In this document: one piece after another, positions 24,191 through 35,709 of the stretch | Numbering within the stretch: position 1 is the stretch's first letter | Layout of the letters: every line of letters starts with the position of its first letter | From: Aradus depressus | Taxonomy: Eukaryota; Arthropoda; Insecta; Hemiptera; Aradidae | Reading direction: 5' to 3' | DNA: 64,000 nt | NCBI GenBank assembly: GCA_963662175.1 | Contig: OY759215.1 | Span: 50,175,213 to 50,239,212 of the forward strand | Made by a program: the position numbers and the translations under genes | Notes under the pieces: model-generated | The model's database searches: none | The model's input: the letters and a program-made list of their open reading frames with translations, nothing else | Told to the model about the DNA's origin: nothing

Positions 24191-24289
24191 CATTTATTTT
24201 GAAATTTCCAACTATGAATACGCATTACAACAAGGAATTATGATAAGTTAAAAACAAATATCTTTGATGAAGCCGCTGGTCAGCACCTC

Positions 24290-24600
24290 TCTGAAAGGAG
24301 GTCACGAGACCAACGGCGATTCAGTCGTCGAGGGGGGCTGCCCGGCAAAGACCGCACAGACATTGCTTCCACCACTGTGTTGGGAATTGACATTGTGTAA
24401 TTGTTCGGAGGATTTTATTTTGAATAGCTTGAATTCTTTTGGTGAGGGCTTTGCAGAACCCCAGAACTGTACGTCATACGTCCAGATAGGCCTCATAATG
24501 GTCTTGTATACACTCAGTTTGTGGTTGAGGCCAAGTCGCTTGTCCAATATTCTTTTGAACAGTCCAAATCGTCGTTTCATTTTCTGTCAGGTCTGTGTAA
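24290..24600 (-). pseudogene. Jockey-like LINE reverse transcriptase fragment
   Basis: The - strand frame MKRRFGLFKRILDKRLGLNH, KLSVYKTIMRPIWTYDVQFW, GSAKPSPKEF shows the KRR..LL.R.L..RS.L....K...YK..IRP.W.YG.QLWGSA pattern of Jockey-clade proteins. Diverged sequence follows it. It is 5' and 3' truncated. Confidence 0.75.
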
Positions 24601-25207
24601 CACGTTTGACAGACGACTGACTTGAAACAATAATACCAATTTTATTTTTTATTTTTTTCTCTTACAATTGTCATTTAGTATAATGTTATGATATTTCTGG
24701 CTTATATAATACAAATTGCATATACATTTAAAATAATTATAATTATCTTAATTTACAAAGGCAAGCAGAATGTTTCTCAATGTTTAGAAGGTTGTCTATT
24801 ACAGACTATTCCAAAAGTACGAAGCAACATTGCAGGTTGTGATAGTTTGCCGGACTGTCTGATTTCTGTAAGTTGACTTCTGAGTAACGCTGGATACTAC
24901 AATTAGATGTTTATATACTTCCAAAAGCAAAAGAACAACTTGATTAGCTAAAGTGCGCTCTATTGCTCCGATCTCACTCATTGAGCTTTCAGCGCTTTTC
25001 TGAGCTTAAGTAAACCTTCAATTTTAAAATTTCGACATAGCTTTCCTCTTCCTCAAAATCCAGCTAATAAAGTTCAGCGGTCATTGCCTTTTTTTTCCAG
25101 ATTACTGCTTTTCGTCCTTACCCAGGAATGTAGAATGCCTCTGAAAGAGGTGGCCGCCGAAGAAGAGAGGACGGAGGCTCCCCTCCAGAGGACTCCCTCC
25201 AGACAGG

Positions 25208-25245
25208 TATAAGAGGGACGGGAGGAGCCCCACGGGGGATCAGAA
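25208..25245 (+). promoter_or_regulatory. Core promoter of the Tweedle gene: TATA box and initiator
   Basis: A TATAAG box at 25208-25213 is followed about 32 nt later by ATCAGA, in which TCAG at 25240-25243 resembles the arthropod initiator. The spacing suits transcription starting near 25242. The 5' UTR would then be about 67 nt. The flanking 150 bp is clearly richer in G+C than the surrounding repeats, as expected for a retained promoter. Confidence 0.6.
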
Positions 25246-25308
25246 AGTGTAGTGCACCCACCCACCCTGACATCATCTAGGACTGTGCCGCTTGGAACAG
25301 GACGCATT

Positions 25309-25323
25309 ATGAGGATCTTACTT
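25309..25323 (+). CDS. Tweedle gene exon 1, coding part (MRILL)
   Basis: The 15 nt ATG AGG ATC TTA CTT is followed at once by a strong donor, GTAAGTA. It encodes MRILL. Joined in phase 0 to exon 2 it gives [17 protein letters not shown], a short but typical signal peptide: a basic residue, a hydrophobic core, and Ala-Val-Ala before the likely cleavage site. It is the only initiator found upstream that combines a promoter, an in-phase ATG and a consensus donor. It is far too short for ORF-based detection. The evidence is context and splice logic, since five codons alone prove nothing. Confidence 0.7.
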
Positions 25324-25372
25324 GTAAGTACCCCATATCACCATCGGACTTGTGGTACCACTATCAAATTAG

Positions 25373-26065
25373 GAGTATCTGGCGCCATATATATATTTGC
25401 TTTGCTAAATCCGACAACATCTCTCTGCTAACCAATTGTCCATTTGTTTGCATACTGAAGAGGCTGGTCTGCTATACACAGCAACCAATTTTAGTTAAAA
25501 TCGGTCCAGCGGACAGTTAAAAAATGAATGTACTCATTTCTGGCTTGACGGAGGTATCTATTTGTTTTGCTAGATTCGACGCTGTTCACCAGGTGTCCGT
25601 TTTTTGTTATTCTCAAGAAGTAGATCTGCTGTACGTAGCAAACAAATCTTGTTGAAATATGTCCCGCGGACAGCTAAAAAATAAAATATAAACGAACTCC
25701 TATTCCTGGTGCGATACAGCTACATATATGTTTAGTTAAAAAAAAAAAAAAAATAGAGTTATCTCTTTGTTATGATAGATCGAACAGACGTCTCTAAAAA
25801 AATTAAATAAATAAAATATAACTACTATCTATTTTCTTAACTAGATCGGATAGATATCTCTAAAAAATAAAAAAAATAGAGCTATCTATTTGTTTAGCTA
25901 GATTAGACAGATCTCAAAAAATAAAAATAAATAAAATAGAGCTATCTATTTCATTTGCTAGTTGTCTGATTTTTTTTACACTGAAGGGGTAGGTCTGCTC
26001 TACGAAGCAACCAATTTTAATTGAAATCGGTTCAGCGGGCAGCTAAAAAAGAAAAAGAAATGGAA
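25373..26065 (+). repeat. Degenerate tandem repeat just inside Tweedle intron 1
   Basis: Three long units (starting near 25373, 25545 and 25940) and three shortened ones (25760-25930) share GCTATCTATTTGTTTTGCTA, GATTCGACAG, AGGTCTGCT.TACG.AGCAA, TTGAAATCGGTCCAGCGGAC and AGCTAAAAAAT. Short units have lost the middle. Confidence 0.7.
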
Positions 26066-27204
26066 ACTAGACTTTTTAAATTTCTTTAAAATTCTTCTTT
26101 TTCTCCAAATAGTTTTTACTGTACTAAAATTATTTAATCAAATTTGCAGCTCTGTTCCAATTTTCCGAAGTCCATTAAAAGCCCTTTGTGAAAGTTCCGT
26201 ACAGCTACGACCTGCTCATATCTTAATTATATTTTTCACTTACTAATTTTTTTAAGACCTCAGCAAACTGCCTTAAGGGAAAGCCTAAACCACCAAAAAG
26301 TGCCACTTTACAAATCACATTGACATTTCTTTTAAGTCATGTCGTCCCTGTGCATGGTTACTAAGTACTTACTTAGAATGAACAGTGAGACAGACTTTCT
26401 AGCCTTAGATCGTAAATTAAAAATTAATTTATATTCTTATTCCACTTAAGGATCTTTAGATTAAAGAAATATCTAAAATAAAATGGCGATCAATAAAGTA
26501 AGCATTAATAAAATGTCTGGGTAAACCACCCCACTTATAGGCCCCATGATTATTATCAAAATATCTAAGTATATAAATTACACTGTTCAACAACGATTTT
26601 GCCATAGTAATGAACGTCAATGATATAGGACTCTTCTAGTGACAATAATAATTGTTATAGCTGCATTTATAATGGAAAATGCAGTGGCTGAAGCTATAAA
26701 GTTTCATGCCGGTTGATTCCGAGCATTTTTTTTTTTTTTTTTTTGAATTGTCAAAAATATATTATAATTATAACATAAATTTGACTTCATTCTCCTCGTC
26801 CTTAAAAAAAATTTATTGATATATCAAAATGGAGGATTATTATTTGGTCCGACCCAGGGCAGGAAATTCTCTTTTGAAGACCAGACGGGGTGGGGGGATG
26901 CATGTGACGTGAGGTTAAGATTGTTGCAGGCAGCCCGCAATTATTTATTAGATAAACATGTTTCGGTTTGATCTACTCAACAATTTTCAAATATAAAAAG
27001 TGTTTTTTAATTCATCTTTTTTTTTCTAAACATGTCTATTATCTTAGATTTTACAAAATTTGAATAGACAAAAATGTTGCATATCCAAAAGCAAAAAAAA
27101 ATCCGATCAATCCAATCTTTGTATGGAGCCGAGCCGAATGCAGTTTTAAAATTGAAAATCGCTTCATTTTTACTAGGCGAAAAACGGGGGTGAAGTTTAC
27201 CCCT
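26066..27204. other. Tweedle intron 1, no feature seen
   Basis: AT-rich intronic sequence. T-run at 26728-26744 and a short G-rich patch at 26885-26900. No repeat-family match was recognised. Confidence 0.4.
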
Positions 27205-27440
27205 GGTTAGGTTAGGTTTTATGACTCATGCCCGGGCTTTAACTACGAGGTCATATCGCCTACTACCAGAGCGCTCTTTCGTCACTCTGGTGGACATGAG
27301 CCCGACTCTACTGTGGGAGTCCTAAATTTTGCCTACCCTAAATTTTTATTCACCTAGGGTAGGGGTCTTCAACGAGTACAAGATATCGCACAGCCTCGGT
27401 TCGGTACTGCCGTTTAACGTCTCCTATTAACGACGTCGTG
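27205..27440 (-). mobile_element. tRNA-derived SINE, young type, 5'-truncated
   Basis: The reverse tail GGTTAGGTTAGGTTTTATGA is followed by an almost consensus body to CCTAGGGTAGGGGTCTTCAA. Sequence then diverges before the hairpin region. Confidence 0.85.
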
Positions 27441-28084
27441 CTAAGGTTTAAATCTGATATTTTTTCAATGAATATAAGTTGAAACTTACGTTACGTTCAA
27501 AGATTAACTGATGGTAGACACTCACATATTCTTCATTATTTTCTGGTCAAATCTAATAACTTCAAATGTAAGTCAAGGAGTAACGAAAGTTATATATAGT
27601 CCACACTTATTTTTATTTAATAATGACAAGTGATGCCATCTGTTGTCTTAGAAACACACTAAATTGCTGACCTGTTGAACAATTATACATATTGAACAAT
27701 TTATGTATAGACTCGCAGAACTGCTATTAATTTCTTAATATATTGTATATACACAGGCTCTCAAAATCAGCCAAATATGCATAATTTCTTTTTGAGTTAT
27801 GCATACGTATAAAGCGGTTTGCATTTAATTCGAAAGTTATTACGCTGAATAGAAGATGCTAAATTCAGAACTTTAAATTGCGCAACTTAAACTTAAACAA
27901 AAAAACATTCATATAAGATATTCAAATCGTTGTGTAATTCAGCACAGGTACGACAGTTACATACTGTATTAGCTTTCTAACATTATAGCTCCTGAATTTT
28001 TATAAAATGTCCTAGTTTTTAACTTTCTCATAAAGCGGGATTTTGTAATCGTGACGAAATTTGTGTTGTGGTTTTTGCGTTTTG
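27441..28084. other. Tweedle intron 1, no feature seen
   Basis: Nothing recognisable before the 122-bp satellite. The last 100 bp may be its decayed edge. Confidence 0.35.
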
Positions 28085-28811
28085 TGACTGTCTGAACATC
28101 ACAGCTAATGTTTATTCCTAGAGAACTGTGGCAAGTGATCAGTGCATCTCCCATCAGGTGGAGCTAGTATACGTCTTGGACTTGTCCAGGTTTCTGACTC
28201 CCTTAGCATCACAGGTAGTGTTTATTCCTAGGGAACTATGGCAATTGATCAGTGTATCTGCCATCAGGTGGAGCTAGTCTTACTTGCTCAGTTTTTTGAC
28301 CCCCTGAGCATCACAACTAGTGTTTATTCCTAGAGAACTGTGGCAAGTGATCAGTGAATCTCCCATCAGGTGGATCTAGAATACTTGGACTATACTCTCT
28401 AGTGTACGTCCAGGTTTGTGACCCCCTGAGCATCACAGCTAGTGTTTATTCCTAGAGAACTGTGGCAAGTGATCAGTGAATCTCCCATCAGGTGGATCTA
28501 GAATACTTGGACTATACTCTCTAGTGTACGTCCAGGTTTGTGACCCCCTGAGCATCACAGCTAGTGTTTATTCCTAGAGAACTGTGGCAAGTGATCAGTG
28601 AATCTCCCATCAGGTGGATCTAGTATACTTGGACTATACTCTCTAGTTTACATCCAGGTTTGTGACCCCCTGAGCATCACAGCTAGTGTTTATTCCTAGA
28701 GAACTGTGGCAAGTGATCAGTGAATCTCCCATCAGGTGGATCTAGTATACTTGGACTATACTCTCTAGTGTACGTCCAGGTTTGTGACCCCCTGAGCATC
28801 ACAGCTAGTGT
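28085..28811 (+). repeat. 122-bp tandem satellite, six units plus a partial
   Basis: Units begin with TGACCCCCTGAGCATCACAG at 28297, 28419, 28541, 28663 and 28785, exactly 122 bp apart. Two older units start at 28085 (110 bp) and 28195 (102 bp). Shared inner blocks are CTAGAGAACTGTGGCAAGTG and CTCCCATCAGGTGGATCTAG. The last unit breaks off at about 28811. Confidence 0.95.
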
Positions 28812-29234
28812 TAAGTTTCGGAAAACAATAGGACACTTCCCAAAATTGTATTTAAAAAGAAATTGGCAAACTACTATTGTCCTACATTTCAGAAATGTTC
28901 AAAGGTCACAGATTTATCGGATGGGTAGTTATACTTGTGACTGAAACCACACCTGTTGTGTAAGTCTCTATTCACTGTTTCTGTACACTTTAGGTTTTGT
29001 TGACCCGGAAAACCCCTGAGAAAAATGTCAAAAGTTCATCAACAAGAGAAATTACACAACTATAGTAGTTCCTCATTATTCGCTTATTTATTTTAGCTGG
29101 TTTTCTTGTACATGGTTTGAGAAAAAGAAAAGTCGTCGGTGATTCGTAGGCTATGTACTTCCCCAGCACACTTTATCATGATACTTGACCTTTTCTGCAG
29201 AGATATTGTGAAACACTATTTGTTAAATTGTTAA

Positions 29235-29350
29235 TGGCTGAAGATGGGCTACCATCTTGCTATTGCTAAATAGCAATACCGAAAATACTCCCATATGTTA
29301 TATATTTTGTGAAATAGACAATAATATTTAAAAAAATACGTTGTCTTTAT
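29235..29350 (+). repeat. Fragment of the hammerhead-like repeat family with a CTGAAGA core
   Basis: GGCTGAAGATGGGCTACCATC starts the copy. An 8-bp stem (TTGCTATT / AATAGCAA) follows, then CCGAAAATACTCCCATAT and the shared TTTTGTGAAATAGACAATA block. Confidence 0.5.
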
Positions 29351-29364
29351 TTTTTTACAAATTA

Positions 29365-29970
29365 ATCAAATACGTTTTCGCTCTCCCGTCAAAGCCTGTT
29401 GATCGTTTGCGCTAACACTCTATATTTGACTTATATGGTAGCTTTTGAATCCTCATACTAAATTTTGTGTCGATGCATTTATCACATTGACGATTACTGT
29501 ATTTGATTCGAGCCCCACTTCTCTTCGCCCCCGTTTCCTACGACCAATTTTGCTGAAAATTGATAAGTGTCATTCTTATGGGGATTTGAGTTTAAATAAA
29601 AAATATCATTCATTACATCGGCAGTTATTAGGATTTTTAGTTGATCCCCTCTGATCCTCCTGCCCTTCGACTGATCCCGCTGAAAATTAATAGGTTTCGT
29701 CCTTATAGGGCTTCGTGTCAATACAACAATTTACAATGGTAGTTATTAGAGGTTTTGCGTTAAGCCTCCCTTACCTTTGCCCTGAAAATAATTAGGTGTC
29801 GTCCTTAGAGGGTCTGGATACACATATAAAAGGTCGCGTTGATTCATTCTATAGGGAGTTATCGTCTTTTTTGTAATATGGAGATCGGAAATCATGTAAT
29901 TCCGTTAAAAACTCCGCATCGAATTTCTGACCGATTACATAACTTCATCTATACTTCATATATCTGGAGA
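29365..29970 (-). repeat. GGGGAAGT-ended repeat, best view of internal tandem units
   Basis: Reverse copy with four anchor positions near 29489, 29608, 29735 and 29862 (forms of GGCAGTTATTAG). The internal period is therefore about 120-127 bp. It ends GAATTTCTGACCGATTACAT, AACTTC, TATCTGGAGAAGTAAAA. Confidence 0.75.
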
Positions 29971-30019
29971 AGTAAAACGAAGTATGCAAATACTAAGATA
30001 ATAATTATTGGTTGATATT

Positions 30020-30112
30020 CAACATTTTTTGCAGAGGTATAGTGAAACACTTAATAAAAATAAAGAAAGAGATTTTTTTAAAATATTGTCGATTTCTCAA
30101 AATATATCTAGG
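30020..30112 (-). repeat. Fragment of the hammerhead-like repeat family
   Basis: On the - strand the ATATATTTTGAGAAAT block, CGACAATATTTTAAAAAAAT and GTGTTTCACTATACCTCTGC match the distal part of the family seen at 800-900. Confidence 0.45.
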
Positions 30113-30787
30113 GTGCCAGGGAAAAAGGATATGTAAGTCAATATAATATATTATATTATAAGTGGTATAGTTTCTCCATAGACCGGTAAAATGAGTATAA
30201 CTTATTAACAATATTTATTTCCGCTAAAACATAACTTGGTAATAGAATATTTCATAAGAATACATTATGATAACTTATATATCAAATACATAAACTATTA
30301 CCTGTAGCTATTCACTTATGAGTCTGACACACATTGATTAGTAATAACAATATTATTAAAAAATAAAATGAAATGAATAAATAAATAATTGAAAATATGA
30401 GCACAAAAATAATAAATATAGATATAATAAATACAGTAGATACAAGTTTTAATTTAATTAATATTAAAATAAATATTGTTTACAACTCTTTTGGAAATGT
30501 GTTTTTCACAATGATATTACGGGACGTTCATACGTACGTTCATCAAGTCACAATTTTATATACCTTACATGTATATATCATGTATGTATTTATTATATCT
30601 TTTTATATATAAATATGCGAAATATAAAAAGAGAAAGAAAACAAAGTAACAATAGCAAGTATAATAAATAAATATAAAATAACAATAACAAATACTAAAA
30701 GAATAGGAATAAATTAAAAAAGAATAAACCAAGAGAAATAAAAAAAATTAATACACAAGTGGTAAAAAATAATGATTCAACAAAACG

Positions 30788-31010
30788 TTGATTGCCGGAT
30801 TAAGCCCTGTGGAGGCCCCCAGGCAATCCAAATCTTAGTGTCCCTTCTCAGATTATTCCCTAAGTCATTTTATAAACAGAATATTTTTAAGTAAATCTTT
30901 TTTGTTGAAAATTTTCAACATATAGTAAAAGTAATAACCAGAAATATTCATATTATATTTTGTATTACTGAGAAACCTTAAGATAAAGAATAGGATATGA
31001 AATAATAGGG
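30788..31010 (+). mobile_element. hAT-like element fragment, same family as 41822-43007
   Basis: TTGCCGGATTAAGCCCTGTG, then GAGGCCCCCAGGCAATCC, CAGATTATTCCCTAA and TATTACTGAGAAACCTTAAG match the left part of the 41822 element. The first bases and the right end are missing. Confidence 0.6.
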
Positions 31011-31014
31011 TATG

Positions 31015-31405
31015 CAACATAATATTTTTATTATGGTTATTTTATTATTTTTGAACAATGAGAAAAAAATTCATATCATAAACATTTTTAGTTGAAGTTT
31101 AAATTTTTTTTTTTCTATTTTCTTCAAGAAATGGGGAAGGCCATTAAAAAAATTAGTTCCCTTATGAGTTTTACTTTTTTTCAAAAAGAGGAAGCATTGT
31201 TTACTTATTCGAAATTCTTTTTTCTGCCAAATAGTATTGTCGAGAGGGAAAATATTTGTATATTTACTAATAATCACTAATGTTTCAAATATAAACAGCG
31301 CAGGTTGATTTTAAGTGTTTTAAATATTTCTCTGCACCTTGTTTTTGTTCAATATTGTTTATTGTTCTTAGTGTTTTCTTTTGAAGTCTAAATATTTATA
31401 CTAGT
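31015..31405 (-). pseudogene. LINE 3' end (reverse transcriptase C-terminal remnant), copy 2
   Basis: The - strand shows KGTNFFNGLPHFLKKIE and KFKLQLKMFMI, a standard reverse transcriptase C-terminus. Upstream DNA (TTAGACTTCAAAAGAAAACA, CAATAAACAATATTGAAC, GCAGAGAAATATTTAAAACA) aligns with the copy at 14086-14480. Confidence 0.65.
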
Positions 31406-32009
31406 GCTACAAATTTGCCTAAGTTGAGTCATCAACAAATACTTAACATCGTCTCATTCGAAGGATTATTTGTAGGGTCTTGTGTATTCCAAATCTCCTT
31501 TTCCTGCAACGAGGCCCACAAAAGTCTGGTCTCGAGTTTCCCACAGAAAAATATGGCTGATATAAAAATGAGTGCGCTTAGGATGAGAGACGATTCTAAC
31601 AGATCTAATGACAACTGTGTGGCCAACACTTCTGATAGCTGCCAAGTCCCTGAGACTTGCCAAGTATAAAATGGAAGACATAGTAAAGGTGATTGTTGGT
31701 TTCATATTTTAGACTCTTTGTTTTGTTCCAGAGAATTAAGCAGAAAAGTGAAAATACGTTTCTTTTAGAAAATTACTTTTAAGAAATTAGCCGTATCGTT
31801 ATTGCTTTTAAATTTCTCTTTTCCTCTCTGTTCTTGGTTTCCGTTTTGATTTATCAACTAATTTTTTTTTTTTTTTCTTGGGGAATTATTTTTACTATAT
31901 ACCTACCTACCTATATTCCTATTAGGAAATGAAAATCTAGTGATGGGGTTAAAAAATCTTGTTCGAGCTTTCCGACAGACCTCCTGATTGCAAAAATGGA
32001 AAAAATATA

Positions 32010-32255
32010 CTTCGTATAGCTGGGTAAGTAGACGTCTGTGTGTGTGTCTGTGTTCGTGTGTGTGTGTCTGTGAATACGATAACTCCCGAAATAGTTAATT
32101 TATCAACATGGAATTTTATATGTGCCAGAAAATTCCAGAATCCTCAAAGGACGATACCTACTCATTTTCAGCCAAACCGGTCGAAAGGAAGAGGGGGTGG
32201 GATTAGTACTCCTGGAGATATTCCAAGGAGCCCCTAATTTCAATATGATATTCAA
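32010..32255 (+). repeat. GGGGAAGT-ended repeat, left half
   Basis: CTTCGTATAGCTGGGTAAGT, GTGAATACGATAACTCCCGA, TTATCAACATGGAATTTTAT and ATTTTCAGCCAAACCGGTCG are in family order. Confidence 0.6.
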
Positions 32256-32585
32256 TTTTCTTTTAGACGTAACACAAACAAATGCCGGAATTAACCAAAT
32301 GACCGGAAGAAGGGACTTGTAAGAGTCCCGAAATATTGTCGGAAAAAATAATAAGACACCTCTGGAAGAAATGCCGGAATTAACCAACAATGTAACATTC
32401 CAGAGAAGTTTAAGAAGCACACAAACAAATGAAACAAATACAATTTTTCATCAATAATTGATTATTGTTCTCCATATTTCAAATTGGTCATTCAATCCCC
32501 CACTTCCCCTTGGCTCCGGCCTTATTGATATTTTGTGTAATTTATTTTTTCCCAAAAAGCGACTTCCAGAAATTGAAATGAAAAA

Positions 32586-33012
32586 ATCGTCGGTGAACCA
32601 CCGGCGATGTACTTCCCCAGCACGAATCGATCATTTAATTGTTCGCTCTCCCTTCAAAATTAATCGATCCTTTGGGCTAAAAATGAATAGGTTAAATTTT
32701 GTATCGATAAATTCTCTGTACCCCCATTCTCTTTGAACGATTCTGCGGAAAATTAATACATGTGTTTAAAATTCAAATAAAAAAATTCAAGTTGATACAT
32801 TCATAACAACGGAAGTTATTAGTGTTTTTATGTTGAGCACCACTCTGATCACCTCTTTCCTTTGTCCGATTCTGCTGAAAATTAATAGGTGTCGTCCCCA
32901 AATAGTTTTGAAATTACATATGAGATTTCGTGTTAATACATTCATTTATCGGGAGTTATCATTTTCACAGTCTATAAGTACCTATACATAGACTTTGTAT
33001 ACCTGGTAAAGT
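32586..33012 (-). repeat. GGGGAAGT-ended repeat, reverse copy with clear hairpin end
   Basis: It begins with the hairpin GTCGGTGAACCACCGGC and GATGTACTTCCCCAGCACGA. It then has TTTCGCTCTCCCTTCAAAAT-like sequence, two internal units (near 32760 and 32880), and GGGAGTTATCATTTTCACAG before a truncated end. Confidence 0.7.
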
Positions 33013-33959
33013 AAAATAGTGGAAATGAGTGTTACTCTCATGTTTGTAACTACGGTTGTATCTGGCTGAAAATAGAGTGACGCATTGAACTGAAAATTTT
33101 CATTCTGTCTGTTCTTCTGCATTATTGTCGATGTGGGGATTCGAATATAAGATTAGTGTTCTTGCTCTTATTCTAAAGCCCTGGCTTTAAACGATGTCAT
33201 CTCCTAAGTTATGGAGATCCTTTCATGGTCCGATGGCTTTACTGCCGGAAAAAACATTCATCCCTCTTTACGTAGCTCCCATCTATCTTCCTCCAATGAA
33301 ATCCCACAGAGGATCCGTATAAAGCCTGACGAGACTCACCTCCCCATTTTCCAACAACGAGGATACTGTCCGATATACTAGGAAGTACTTCTAGGCACTG
33401 AACCAATTCTAAGAGGTGTCTTTCTTTGTATGTCACACTCCAATGAAAGGAAATTTTAATAATATCATGAGTTGTGAGGTTTCAGTACCAGAAATCTCGT
33501 ATAAATCTACGTGCGTCTTTCAGTAGTGATGTCTTTGGCTGTGCGACACAGCATGCCACTCATTGTGTCCCATTTTCTGAAGTGACAATGGCAGATAAAC
33601 AGTGGATTGCTGATGAGGATGGTTAACTCATTTATAGCGGCGGGGGGGGGGGGAGGGGGGGGGGGGGCTTGAATTAACACGAAATTTCATTAAATGTTTA
33701 TAACCAATATATCAATGTAACGTTTACCTACGAAACCCTTCAGTGTGTGATCTGATCCCATTTCTCTGTAATATTTTTAATATGTTTTTCCTCAAGAAAG
33801 AGGTAATCAAATGGTCATATCTCGAAAGTCGGCTAGCATATATTAATAAAGTATGTGAGAGGAGAGAATATATTTTTAATTTGTAGCCTGTGAAATAAGC
33901 ACTTCTCACTACATGATACATCGTAACATTGATGGTCATATATTTTCTGTAACGTAACG
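33013..33959. other. Tweedle intron 1, no feature recognised
   Basis: A 65-codon - strand frame at 33436-33239 has no known motif. A G-run with one A interruption lies at 33642-33667. Otherwise unremarkable. Confidence 0.35.
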
Positions 33960-34330
33960 TTTATGCGTACCGCGGGTTTTGGTCTCTGATTGGTTGTTTG
34001 GCCCCATGCTCGCTATGATTGGCTGATGATCCCAGTCAACCGGTTTCAGGTGGCTCCACATCTACTTCACGCCACTCATTTTAATATAATTTCCATACCC
34101 TTGACCCCTGTTATGAACGTCCTTGGAAGGAATAGTGGACGACGTAACAAATTAGATATACAGTTACGTGTATTATGCACCCTCCTAACGGACTGGCATG
34201 GAAGGGTTCCGTTAGTGAAACTGCCGGTTACCACGGTCACCCCGTCACTTTCCCCGTTCGCATCTCAGCATTCAGCACATACCCAAACGTGAAATACGTG
34301 CCTCATTTACACCACCTCCACTCCTATTTA
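33960..34330. other. GC-richer single-copy-looking stretch with ATTGG boxes in intron 1
   Basis: The stretch contains TCTGATTGGTTGTTTGG and TATGATTGGCTGATGATCCC, followed by 250 bp of balanced composition with no repeat-family match. The open frames on both strands (up to 100 codons) lack recognisable motifs. It might be an intronic enhancer or an unrecognised element. Confidence 0.2.
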
Positions 34331-34969
34331 CGACACTTTTCCTACTATTCTGTATACTTTTTTTTTTTTTTTTAAATATACCCTTAATTTTTTACTTTCT
34401 TATATACGTTCGTGCGAATCTTTTGAGTTTCGTTACACTAGTTGTCACTGTCGCTTTCCCATGGATGTGTTCACACGTAAGAATAAGCACACACTTGAAA
34501 AAAAGAAAAATATCTTCTTCATTAGTTCTGGAGAACAGTACAGTTCCTTGGTAATTTTCTAGACGACCACGTAACTATCTTCATTTTCTTTTTTATTGTT
34601 ACTTTTTCCTTAACTTTCATTTTAACTAAACATTTTACAAACATGTTCTAGAATTAATGAAACAAAAAAAAAAGTAAAATAATCTTCAACTATTAACTTA
34701 AAAAATGTTAAGTATCTACACTTAATCTACTTTGTAAATAATTTCTAGTTAACAATAGATCTTCTAAAAACAAGCAGTTATACCTGTTTTATTTTTAAAA
34801 AATATACAGAATGTAAAAAAGTTATGAAAATTAAGAAAAAATGTAAAAAGATTCACTTTCTAGCTTCTATTCTTCTTTTCTTTGAGTCCCGTTGATCGAA
34901 GCACGCAGGTACAGGAAACGGAAAATCATCGAGTGTTTCAATTTGATGGAGTTGTATAATACCTTACAC

Positions 34970-35309
34970 AGAGGGCGCCGGTAGCTCATTGGTGTGCGTG
35001 ACTGCTTAATAAGCTCAAGATCGCGGGTTCGAAACCAAGTCAAGGCTCCAAGGTTTTTTTATCTGGGAAGTGAAAAAACCTTAAGCTCGTCGTCCTTTGG
35101 ATGGAACGTTAAGCGATGGTCCCAAGCCTGTCCGATGTCAGGTACTCGTTAATGACCCCTATCTTAGATGAATAAACCTATGTAGGCAAAATTTAAGATT
35201 CCCACAGTATAGTCGGGCTCGCTCCAGAGCGATGAAAGAGCGCTCTAGTAGTAGGCGATATGACCTCTTAGTTAAAGCCCGGGTATGAGTCATAATAACT
35301 GACTAACTA
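34970..35309 (+). mobile_element. tRNA-derived SINE, older subfamily, full length with duplication
   Basis: The 14-bp duplication ATAATACCTTACAC lies at 34956-34969 and 35310-35323. The A box is GTAGCTCATTGG and the B box GGTTCGAAACC. The hairpin is the T-rich form (AAGGTTTTTTTATC / GTGAAAAAACCTT). The tail is CATAATAACTGACTAACTA. Confidence 0.95.
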
Positions 35310-35504
35310 ATAATACCTTACACTATAATTTTACACTATATATAATGTTCTGATAAGCAGAACATTAGCAAAAAGAAAACTGGAATGAGGCCCTTAATAA
35401 TTGTTTTGTCCCTAAATTGTTCAATTTAATAGTTATTTCTTATTTCGATCTGAAATTGGATTAGTTTTCACCAGAATTGTATGCCAAAAATAAAAAAAAT
35501 TTTG

Positions 35505-35690
35505 CTTGAGTGTTTATGGACACGATAACTCCCGATAAAATAAATATTTCGCCACGAAATTTTCAGATATGGATCCAGAACCTCATAAGGACAACTAAGG
35601 GAAGAGAGGGATTAATGGAAAGGGCTCTCATGTTTGAGCCCTCTCCAAATCAAAGGTGGGGTGGGGGATTAGGGTGCTCAATTTATCGGG
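35505..35690 (+). repeat. GGGGAAGT-ended repeat, fragment
   Basis: ATGGACACGATAACTCCCGA, ATTTCGCCACGAAATTTTCA, ACCTCATAAGGACAACTAAG and a G-rich GGTGGGGTGGGGGATTAGGG block. Confidence 0.55.
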
Positions 35691-35709
35691 TCTCAACCTA
35701 ACAACTTGG

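Noticed and set aside
28085..28811. CRISPR array
   Set aside because: The units are full 122-bp tandem repeats without unique spacers, in a eukaryotic intron.
31415..31705. Overlapping frames at 31415-31705 as a gene
   Set aside because: Three competing frames under 85 codons, no motif, splice or promoter support, and the region is next to a LINE tail.
32040..32237. Frames with an NTITP..VNLSTWNF-like peptide in several places
   Set aside because: The recurring peptide is the translation of an anchor in the GGGGAAGT-ended repeat. Frames are short and broken in every copy, so coding is not supported.
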